Assembly: GCA_964036665.1 (NCBI GenBank)
Contig: OZ038529.1
Span: 14,516,060-14,580,059, forward strand
Origin: Gordius sp. MW1
Taxonomy: Eukaryota; Nematomorpha; Gordioida; Gordea; Gordiidae
DNA: 64,000 nucleotides
Direction: 5' to 3'
The position numbers and the translations under genes are program-made. Every line of letters starts with the position of its first letter. Within the stretch, counting starts at the first letter, position 1. Under the pieces are notes generated by a model. The model was not told where the DNA came from, made no database searches, and saw nothing but the letters and a program-made list of their open reading frames with translations. This document shows, piece by piece, positions 12,957 through 21,400 of this stretch.

Positions 12957-14368
12957 TCAATTTCGCTTTTTAAGCGTGTCTCTAGTTTTTGTGAAAAAAG
13001 CTCTATGCGATCGTGATTTAAAGTTAATATTTTTTGATGAGTGATCAAAAAAAAATTTTTCACGGAATTTACCTCTAATATCGAAAATTTTCATGAGGGG
13101 TATATGGTTGAACAAAAAAGTTGAAAAACTTTTGAGATCGAAAAAAATATTTTTTTTCATATTCTTTCGAAAGGGGGCTGAAAAAATCTTTAACAGTTAG
13201 TAAATAATCATAGCATTATGTCCTTGTTAGGATCTCGATAAGAAATTTTGCACGGGGGGAAGTCTTAAATTGAGAGATATTAAAATTTTCGTGTTGCGTT
13301 TAGATTGTTTCAATATCGCTTTTTAAGCGTGTCTCTAGTTTTTGTGAAACAAGCTCTATGCGATCGTGATTTAAAGTTAATATTTTTTGATGAGTGATCA
13401 AAAAAAATTTTTTCACGGAATTTACCTCTGATATCGAAAATTTTCATGAGGGGTATATGGTTGAACAAAAAAGTTGAAAAACTTTTGAGATCAAAAAAAA
13501 TATTTTTTTTCATATTCTTTCGAAAGGGGGCTGAAAAAATCTTTAACAGTTAGTAAATAATCATAGCATTATGTCCTTGTTAGGATTTCGATAAGAAATT
13601 TTGCACGGGGGGAAGTCTTAAATTGAGAGATATTAAAATTTTCATGTTGCGTTTAGATTGTTTCAATTTCGCTTTTTAAGCGTGTCTCTAGTTTTTGTGA
13701 AACAAGCTCTATGCGATCGTGATTTAAAGTTAATATTTTTTGATGAGTGATCAAAAAAAATTTTTTCACGGAATTTACCTCTGATATCGAAAATTTTCAT
13801 GAGGGGTATATGGTTGAACAAAAAAGTTGAAAAACTTTTGAGATCAAAAAAAATATTTTTTTTCATATTCTTTCGAAAGGGGGCTGAAAAAATCTTTAAC
13901 AGTTAGTAAATAATCATAGCATTATGTCCTTGTTAGGATCTCGATAAGAAATTTTGCACGGGGGGAAGTCTTAAATTGAGAGATATTAAAATTTTCGTGT
14001 TGCGTTTAGATTGTTTCAATTTCGCTTTTTAAGCGTGCCTCTAGTTTTTGTGAAACAAGCTCTATGCGATCGTGATTTAAAGTTAATGTTTTTTGATGAG
14101 TGATCAAAAAAAATTTTTTCACGGAATTTACCTCTGATATCGAAAATTTTCATGAGGGGTATATGGTTGAACAAAAAAGTTGAAAAACTTTTTAGATCGA
14201 AAAAAATATTTTTTTTCATATTCTTTCGAAAGGGGGCTGAAAAAATCTTTAACAGTTAGTAAATATTCTTAGCATTATGTCCTTGTTAGGATCTCGATAA
14301 GAAATTTTGCACGGGGGGAAGTCTTAAATTGAGAGATATTAAAATTTTCGTGTTGCGTTTAGATTGTT

Positions 14369-14542
14369 TCAATAAAAAAATATTTTTTTTCATATTCTTT
14401 CGAAAGGGGGCTGAATAAATCTTTAACGATTAGTAAATATTCTTAGCATTATGTCCTTGTTAGGATCTCGATAAGAAATTTTGCACGGGGGGAAGTCTTA
14501 AATTGAGAGATATTAAAATTTTCGTGTTGCGTTTAGATTGTT
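14369..14542 (+). repeat. Truncated satellite monomer, 174 bp
   Basis: The unit jumps from gtttcaat directly to the A7-TA-T run near the monomer end, leaving 174 bp. It shares ctgaataaatc and aacgattag with the fold-back monomer at 12737. It equals that monomer minus 46 bp, the exact distance between two copies of the 16-bp A7TAT7 sequence in the fold-back. It is probably a hairpin-excised derivative of that unit. Confidence 0.85.
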
Positions 14543-14943
14543 TCAATTTCGCTTTTTAAGCGTGTCTCTAGTTTTTGTGAAACAAGCTCTATGCGATCGT
14601 GATTTAAAGTTAATATTTTTTGATGAGTGATCAAAAAAAAATTTTTCACGGAGTTTACCTCTAATATCGAAAATTTTCATGAGGGGTATATGGTTGAACA
14701 AAAAAGTTGAAAAACTTTTGAGATCAAAAAAAATATTTTTTTTCATATTCTTTCAAAAGGGGGCTGAAAAAATCTTTAACAGTTAGTAAATAATCATAGC
14801 ATTATGTCCTTGTTAGGATCTCGATAAGAAATTTTGCACGGGGGGAAGTCTTAAATTGAGAGATATTAAAATTTTCGTGTTGCGTTTAGATTGTTTCAAT
14901 ATCGCTTTTTAAGCGTGTCTCTAGTTTTTGTGAAACAAGCTCT

Positions 14944-14948
14944 ATGCG
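14944..14948. other. Target-site duplication, left copy (ATGCG)
   Basis: ATGCG directly precedes the element and is repeated at 16086-16090. It is the normal satellite sequence ctctatgcgatcg split by the insertion. Removing the 1137-bp element and one 5-bp copy makes the interrupted monomer exactly 353 bp. Five bp is typical of Ty3/gypsy-type integrases. Confidence 0.93.
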
Positions 14949-15002
14949 TGTAATGTCTGGACGACCGAGTAAAAAAGGGCTGAGCGAAGGATTTAAATTA
15001 AC

Positions 15003-15008
15003 TTTATT
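15003..15008 (-). terminator. LTR polyadenylation signal (AATAAA)
   Basis: AATAAA on the minus strand in the R/U5 side of the intact LTR, 54 nt before the LTR end. An identical copy lies in the other LTR at 15663-15668. Position relative to the TATA box fits a retroelement R region. Confidence 0.55.
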
Positions 15009-15205
15009 TACGCTAATACGTCTAAATATCTACAATTAAAGGCGATTTACAATTAAAGTGATCGGCGACGGTAAAATTATAATGTTCCGTAAAAATTACA
15101 ATAAAAGGGGAAAGATGTAGGGATTGGGGACAATTACAAGGATTTAGGAAGAGTACAAAGTTTTGGAAAAATTTATAAGGACTCAATTATTGACATGGGA
15201 TTTCG

Positions 15206-15213
15206 CTTTTATA
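15206..15213 (-). promoter_or_regulatory. TATA box of the LTR promoter
   Basis: TATAAAAG on the minus strand, inside the intact LTR and about 200 bp upstream of an AATAAA signal. The corresponding part of the other LTR is missing. It would drive outward transcription towards lower coordinates into the satellite. Activity is untested. Confidence 0.6.
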
Positions 15214-15547
15214 GCTGTTGAATCTTCCCAGGGTGGTGGACTTGATTGAACGAGCAATGTACGGGAAATCTTCAGACGGGGCTGCAAAAATGAGTTCCAT
15301 ATGTGGCTGGGTTAAAAATTAAAATAAAAAGTAATTAAAAAAAGAAAGCGTCAAAGAAAATTAGCCACTTCCGCGTCTAGGTTAACCCGCGGTAAAAATG
15401 CCTTCCTTTGACCAATTCCCTTTTTTTTAATTATAAGGATTGCAGAACCGTTCTTTAACCCTTTTACATTAATATTAATAAAATAAATCTAAGTAAGATC
15501 AAAGTATACCGCGGACATTAAAACGCGATATACCAACATATGGTTAC

Positions 15548-15567
15548 GTGGTATACACGTATACCAC
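15548..15567. repeat. LTR-terminal hairpin
   Basis: gtggtata and tataccac pair around a cacg loop, one base from the U3 terminus of the LTR. The same 20 nt recur at 16065-16084 in the other LTR. It lies where integrase recognises the LTR end. Confidence 0.75.
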
Positions 15568-15568
15568 A

Positions 15569-15580
15569 CCTTTCCCTTTT
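15569..15580 (-). other. Polypurine tract
   Basis: The minus strand reads aaaagggaaagg immediately before TGTGG, the first bases of the 3' LTR. Position and composition fit the plus-strand priming tract of LTR elements. Only nine bases (15581-15589) separate it from the primer-binding site. Confidence 0.85.
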
Positions 15581-15589
15581 ATTGAGAAG

Positions 15590-15607
15590 ATCCCACTTCT
15601 GACACCA
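15590..15607 (-). other. Primer-binding site for tRNA-Leu
   Basis: The plus strand reads atcccacttctgacacca, which equals the 3' end of metazoan tRNA-Leu (T-arm, acceptor stem and CCA). In element orientation this is TGGTGTCAGAAGTGGGAT, one nucleotide inside the 5' LTR boundary, where a minus-strand primer site belongs. The match stops at 18 nt, the normal primer-site length, so this is not a tRNA gene. Assignment to Leu rests on recalled tRNA 3' sequence. Confidence 0.85.
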
Positions 15608-15662
15608 ATGTAATGTCTGGACGACCGAGTAAAAAAGGGCTGAGCGAAGGATTTAAATTAAC

Positions 15663-15668
15663 TTTATT
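15663..15668 (-). terminator. LTR polyadenylation signal, second copy
   Basis: Identical copy of the AATAAA signal in the rearranged 5' LTR. Its promoter partner was lost with the 228-bp replacement. Confidence 0.5.
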
Positions 15669-15858
15669 TACGCTAATACGTCTAAATATCTACAATTAAA
15701 GGCGATTTACAATTAAAGTGATCGGCGACGGTAAAATTATAATGTTCCGTAAAAATTACAATAAAAGGGGAAAGATGTAGGGATTGGGGACAATTACAAG
15801 GATTTAGGAAGAGTACAAAGTTTTGGAAAAATTTATAAGGACTCAATTATTGACATGG

Positions 15859-16073
15859 GTATACCACGTAACCATATGTTGGTATATCGCGTTTTAATGT
15901 CCGCGGTATACTTTGATCTTACTTAGATTTATTTTATTAATATTAATGTAAAAGGGTTAAAGAACGGTTCTGCAATCCTTATAATTAAATATTAATAAAA
16001 TAAATCTAAGTAAGATCAAAGTATACCGCGGACATTAAAACGCGATATACCAACATATGGTTACGTGGTATAC
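15859..16073. repeat. Perfect palindrome, 86-bp arms, 43-nt loop
   Basis: The arms 15859-15944 and 15988-16073 are exact reverse complements as read base by base. The 43-nt spacer at 15945-15987 is itself an inverted copy of 15428-15470 in the other LTR. The palindrome lies wholly inside the rearranged LTR. Confidence 0.95.
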
Positions 16074-16085
16074 ACGTATACCACA

Positions 16086-16090
16086 ATGCG
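16086..16090. other. Target-site duplication, right copy (ATGCG)
   Basis: Direct repeat of 14944-14948, followed by the rest of the interrupted monomer (atcgtgattt...). Confidence 0.93.
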
Positions 16091-18154
16091 ATCGTGATTT
16101 AAAGTTAATATTTTTTGATGAGTGATCAAAAAAAATTTTTTCACGGATTTCACCTCTGATATCGAAAATTTTCATGAGGCATATATGGTTGAACAAAAAA
16201 GTTGAAAAACTTTTGAGATCGAAAAAAATATTTTTTTTCATATTCTTTCGAAAGGTGGCTGAAAAAATCTTTAACAGTTAGTAAATATTCTTAGCATTAT
16301 GTCCTTGTTAGGATCTCGATAAAAAATTTTGCACGGGGGGAAGTCTTAAATTGAGAGATATTAAAATTTTCGTGTTGCGTTTAGATTGTTTCAATTTCGC
16401 TTTTTAAGCGTGCCTCTAGTTTTTGTGAAACAAGCTCTATGCGATCGTGATTTAAAGTTAATGTTTTTTGATGAGTGATCAAAAAAAAATTTTTCACGGA
16501 ATTTACCTCTGATATCGAAAATTTTCATGAGGGGTATATGGTTGAACAAAAAAGTTGAAAAACTTTTTAGATCGAAAAAAATATTTTTTTTCATATTCTT
16601 TCGAAAGGGGGCTGAAAAAATCTTTAACAGTTAGTAAATATTCTTAGCATTATGTCCTTGTTAGGATCTCGATAAGAAATTTTGCACGGGGGGAAGTCTT
16701 AAATTGAGAGATATTAAAATTTTCGTGTTGCGTTTAGATTGTTTCAATTTCGCTTTTTAAGCGTGTCTCTAGTTTTTGTGAAACAAGCTCTATGCGATCG
16801 TGATTTAAAGTTAATATTTTTTGATGAGTGATCAAAAAAAATTTTTTCACGGAATTTACCTCTGATATCGAAAATTTTCATGAGGGGTATATGGTTGAAC
16901 AAAAAAGTTGAAAAACTTTTGAGATCAAAAAAAATATTTTTTTTCATATTCTTTCGAAAGGGGGCTGAAAAAATCTTTAACAGTTAGTAAATAATCATAG
17001 CATTATGTCCTTGTTAGGATCTCGATAAGAAATTTTGCACGGGGGGAAGTCTTAAATTGAGAGATATTAAAATTTTCGTGTTGCGTTTAGATTGTTTCAA
17101 TATCGCTTTTTATACGTGTCTCTAGTTTTTGTGAAACAAGCTCTATGCGATCGTGATTTAAAGTTAATATTTTTTGATGAGTGATCAAAAAAAATTTTTT
17201 CACGGATTTCACCTCTGATATCGAAAATTTTCATGAGGCATATATGGTTGAACAAAAAAGTTGAAAAACTTTTGAGATCGAAAAAAATATTTTTTTTCAT
17301 ATTCTTTCGAAAGGTGGCTGAAAAAATCTTTAACAGTTAGTAAATATTCTTAGCATTATGTCCTTGTTAGGATCTCGATAAGAAATTTTGCACGGGGGGA
17401 AGTCTTAAATTGAGAGATATTAAAATTTTCGTGTTGCGTTTAGATTGTTTCAATTTCGCTTTTTAAGCGTGTCTCTAGTTTTTGTGAAACAAGCTCTATG
17501 CGATCGTGATTTAAAGTTAATATTTTTTGATGAGTGATCAAAAAAAAATTTTTCACGGAATTTACCTCTGATATCGAAAATTTTCATGAGGGGTATATGG
17601 TTGAACAAAAAAGTTGAAAAACTTTTGAGATCAAAAAAAATATTTTTTTTCATATTCTTTCGAAAGGGGGCTGAAAAAATCTTTAACAGTTAGTAAATAA
17701 TCATAGCATTATGTCCTTGTTAGGATCTCGATAAGAAATTTTGCACGGGGGGAAGTCTTAAATTGAGAGATATTAAAATTTTCGTGTTGCGTTTAGATTG
17801 TTTCAATATCGCTTTTTAAGCGTGTCTCTAGTTTTTGTGAAACAAGCTCTATGCGATCGTGATTTAAAGTTAATGTTTTTTGATGAGTGATCAAAAAAAA
17901 TTTTTTCACGGAATTTACCTCTGATATCGAAAATTTTCATGAGGGGTATATGGTTGAACAAAAAAGTTGAAAAACTTTTTAGATCGAAAAAAATATTTTT
18001 TTTCATATTCTTTCGAAAGGGGGCTGAAAAAATCTTTAACGGTTAGTAAATATTCTTAGCATTATGTCCTTGTTAGGATCTCGATAAGAAATTTTAACGG
18101 GGGGAAGTCTTAAATTGAGAGATATTAAAATTTTCGTGTTGCGTTTAGATTGTT

Positions 18155-18415
18155 TCAATTTCGCTTTTTAGAATTTACCTCTGATATCGAAAATTTTCAT
18201 GAGGGGTATATGGTTGAACAAAAAAGTTGAAAAACTTTTGAGATCAAAAAAAAAATTTTTTTTCATATTCTTTCGAAAGGGGGCTGAAAAAATCTTTAAC
18301 AGTTAGTAAATAATCATAGCATTATGTCCTTGTTAGGATTTCGATAAGAAATTTTGCACGGGGGGAAGTCTTAAATTGAGAGATATTAAAATTTTCATGT
18401 TGCGTTTAGATTGTT
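18155..18415 (+). repeat. 92-bp-deleted satellite monomer
   Basis: gctttttag joins directly to aatttacctctg, removing about 92 bp from the middle of the monomer. The same junction recurs in units starting near 20882, 23254, 24925, 27297, 30371 and 33445. All seven carry attttaacgggggg just upstream and follow a monomer ending aacggttag. The shared haplotype shows one deletion event that then spread by block amplification. Confidence 0.93.
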
Positions 18416-21400
18416 TCAATTTCGCTTTTTAAGCGTGTCTCTAGTTTTTGTGAAACAAGCTCTATGCGATCGTGATTTAAAGTTAATATTTTTTGATGAG
18501 TGATCAAAAAAAATTTTTTCAGGGAATTTACCTCTGATATCGAAAATTTTCATGAGGGGTATATGGTTGAACAAAAAAGTTGAAAAACTTTTGAGATCAA
18601 AAAAAATATTTTTTTTCATATTCTTTCGAAAGGGGGCTGAAAAAATCTTTAACAGTTAGTAAATAATCATAGCATTATGTCCTTGTTAGGATCTCGATAA
18701 GAAATTTTGCACGGGGGGAAGTCTTAAATTGAGAGATATTAAAATTTTCGTGTTGCGTTTAGATTGTTTCAATATCGCTTTTTAAGCGTGTCTCTAGTTT
18801 TTGTGAAACAAGCTCTATGCGATCGTGATTTAAAGTTAATGTTTTTTGATGAGTGATCAAAAAAAAATTTTTCACGGAATTTACCTCTGATATCGAAAAT
18901 TTTCATGAGGGGTATATGGTTGAACAAAAAAGTTGAAAAACTTTTTAGATCGAAAAAAATATTTTTTTTCATATTCTTTCGAAAGGGGGCTGAAAAAATC
19001 TTTAACAGTTAGTAAATATTCTTAGCATTATGTCCTTGTTAGGATCTCGATAAGAAATTTTGACGGGGGGAAGTCTTAAATTGAGAGATATTAAAATTTT
19101 CGTGTTGCGTTTAGATTGTTTCAATTTCGCTTTTTAAGCGTGTCTCTAGTTTTTGTGAAACAAGCTCTATGCGATCGTGATTTAAAGTTAATATTTTTTG
19201 ATGAGTGATCAAAAAAAATTTTTTCACGGAATTTACCTCTGATATCGAAAATTTTCATGAGGGGTATATGGTTGAACAAAAAAGTTGAAAAACTTTTGAG
19301 ATCAAAAAAAATATTTTTTTTCATATTCTTTCTAAAGGGGGCTGAAAAAATCTTTAACAGTTAGTAAATAATCATAGCATTATGTCCTTGTTAGGATTTC
19401 GATAAGAAATTTTGCACGGGGGGAAGTCTTAAATTGAGAGATATTAAAATTTTCGTGTTGCGTTTAGATTGTTTCAATATCGCTTTTTAAGCGTGTCTCT
19501 AGTTTTTGTGAAACAAGCTCTATGCGATCGTGATTTAAAGTTAATGTTTTTTGATGGATCAAAAAAAAATTTTTCACGGAATTTACCTCTGATATCGAAA
19601 ATTTTCATGAGGGGTATATGGTTGAACAAAAAAGTTGAAAAACTTTTTAGATCGAAAAAAATATTTTTTTTCATATTCTTTCGAAAGGGGGCTGAAAAAA
19701 TCTTTAACAGTTAGTAAATATTCTTAGCATTATGTCCTTGTTAGGATCTCGATAAGAAATTTTGACGGGGGGAAGTCTTAAATTGAGAGATATTAAAATT
19801 TTCGTGTTGCGTTTAGATTGTTTCAATTTCGCTTTTTAAGCGTGTCTCTAGTTTTTGTGAAACAAGCTCTATGCGATCGTGATTTAAAGTTAATATTTTT
19901 TGATGAGTGATCAAAAAAAATTTTTTCACGGATTTCACCTCTGATATCGAAAATTTTCATGAGGCATATATGGTTGAACAAAAAAGTTGAAAAACTTTTG
20001 AGATCGAAAAAAATATTTTTTTTCATATTCTTTCGAAAGGTGGCTGAAAAAATCTTTAACAGTTAGTAAATATTCTTAGCATTATGTCCTTGTTAGGATC
20101 TCGATAAGAAATTTTGCACGGGGGGAAGTCTTAAATTGAGAGATATTAAAATTTTCGTGTTGCGTTTAGATTGTTTCAATTTCGCTTTTTAAGCGTGTCT
20201 CTAGTTTTTGTGAAACAAGCTCTATGCGATCGTGATTTAAAGTTAATATTTTTTGATGAGTGATCAAAAAAAAATTTTTCACGGAATTTACCTCTGATAT
20301 CGAAAATTTTCATGAGGGGTATATGGTTGAACAAAAAAGTTGAAAAACTTTTGAGATCAAAAAAAATATTTTTTTTCATATTCTTTCGAAAGGGGGCTGA
20401 AAAAATCTTTAACAGTTAGTAAATAATCATAGCATTATGTCCTTGTTAGGATCTCGATAAGAAATTTTGCACGGGGGGAAGTCTTAAATTGAGAGATATT
20501 AAAATTTTCGTGTTGCGTTTAGATTGTTTCAATATCGCTTTTTAAGCGTGTCTCTAGTTTTTGTGAAACAAGCTCTATGCGATCGTGATTTAAAGTTAAT
20601 GTTTTTTGATGAGTGATCAAAAAAAATTTTTTCACGGAATTTACCTCTGATATCGAAAATTTTCATGAGGGGTATATGGTTGAACAAAAAAGTTGAAAAA
20701 CTTTTTAGATCGAAAAAAATATTTTTTTTCATATTCTTTCGAAAGGGGGCTGAAAAAATCTTTAACGGTTAGTAAATATTCTTAGCATTATGTCCTTGTT
20801 AGGATCTCGATAAGAAATTTTAACGGGGGGAAGTCTTAAATTGAGAGATATTAAAATTTTCGTGTTGCGTTTAGATTGTTTCAATTTCGCTTTTTAGAAT
20901 TTACCTCTGATATCGAAAATTTTCATGAGGGGTATATGGTTGAACAAAAAAGTTGAAAAACTTTTGAGATCAAAAAAAATATTTTTTTTCATATTCTTTC
21001 AAAAGGGGGCTGAAAAAATCTTTAACAGTTAGTAAATAATCATAGCATTATGTCCTTGTTAGGATCTCGATAAGAAATTTTGCACGGGGGGAAGTCTTAA
21101 ATTGAGAGATATTAAAATTTTCGTGTTGCGTTTAGATTGTTTCAATATCGCTTTTTAAGCGTGTCTCTAGTTTTTGTGAAACAAGCTCTATGCGATCGTG
21201 ATTTAAAGTTAATGTTTTTTGATGAGTGATCAAAAAAAAATTTTTCACGGAATTTACCTCTGATATCGAAAATTTTCATGAGGGGTATATGGTTGAACAA
21301 AAAAGTTGAAAAACTTTTTAGATCGAAAAAAATATTTTTTTTCATATTCTTTCGAAAGGGGGCTGAAAAAATCTTTAACAGTTAGTAAATATTCTTAGCA

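Larger units (their letters stand above)
1..14948 (+). repeat. 353-bp satellite array, left segment
   Basis: Head-to-tail copies of an AT-rich monomer, all in the same orientation. The phrase gatctcgataag recurs every 353 bp (1, 354 and so on), with shorter units where deletions occurred. About 43 units precede the retroelement, which interrupts the 44th. Monomers differ mainly at a few diagnostic sites: atatcgc or tttcgc after gtttcaat; gaatttacc...gaggggt or gatttcacc...gaggca; taatcatagc or tattcttagc. Indels sit mostly in A/T runs. The array starts before base 1. It contains no gene: open frames are limited to one per monomer, and the period is not a multiple of three. This is a satellite DNA array; a centromeric or pericentromeric position is inferred, not shown. 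Confidence 0.97.
14949..15568 (-). repeat. Intact 620-bp LTR (3' LTR in element orientation)
   Basis: Begins TG and ends CA. In element orientation (right to left) it contains a terminal hairpin, a long U3, a TATA box (15213 to 15206) and an AATAAA signal (15008 to 15003), and it ends 54 nt later. Promoter, polyadenylation signal and terminus come in the order expected of U3-R-U5. The polypurine tract abuts its U3 end at 15569, which confirms the orientation. Confidence 0.87.
14949..16085 (-). mobile_element. Gene-less LTR retrotransposon (TRIM/SMART-like)
   Basis: An insertion of 1137 bp in the minus orientation, starting tgtaatgtc and ending ataccaca on the plus strand. It is flanked by ATGCG on both sides. 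It consists of a left LTR (14949-15568, the 3' LTR in element orientation), a 40-bp interior, and a right LTR (15609-16085, the 5' LTR). The interior holds only a tRNA-Leu primer-binding site and a polypurine tract; there is no gag, pol or other reading frame. Shared parts of the two LTRs (251 bp and 98 bp) are identical by eye, which suggests a recent insertion. Such an element would need reverse transcriptase and integrase from an autonomous relative elsewhere. The 620-bp LTR is long for a TRIM. An alternative is a one-off internal-deletion derivative of a larger Ty3/gypsy-type element; copy number would decide. Confidence 0.88.
15609..16085 (-). repeat. Rearranged 477-bp LTR (5' LTR in element orientation)
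   Basis: 15609-15859 matches 14949-15199, and 15988-16085 matches 15471-15568. In between, 15859-15987 is the reverse complement of 15428-15556 of the other LTR. The 228 bp corresponding to 15200-15427, including the TATA box, are absent. In element orientation the LTR reads positions 1-98, then an inverted copy of positions 141-13, then positions 370-620. Junctions show 1-2 nt of ambiguity (g at 15859, aa at 15988). The polyadenylation signal (15663-15668) is retained, but the promoter of this LTR is lost. Confidence 0.87.

Noticed and set aside
15200..15427. A captured gene fragment inside the intact LTR, because this segment is absent from the other LTR.
   Set aside because: No open frame of note was seen. 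The segment carries the TATA box and fits U3, so the other LTR has lost it.
15588..15607. A tRNA-Leu gene.
   Set aside because: Only the last 18 nt including CCA match, and they sit at the primer-binding position of the retroelement. No D-arm, anticodon arm or 5' acceptor strand is present.
14949..16085. DNA transposon or Helitron with inverted repeats.
   Set aside because: The inverted repeat is internal to one LTR, not terminal. The direct LTR repeats, primer site, polypurine tract and 5-bp target duplication identify an LTR element.
16035..16241. A chimeric 68-residue frame across the retroelement end and the satellite.
   Set aside because: It simply joins LTR terminal sequence to the satellite frame at the insertion junction.
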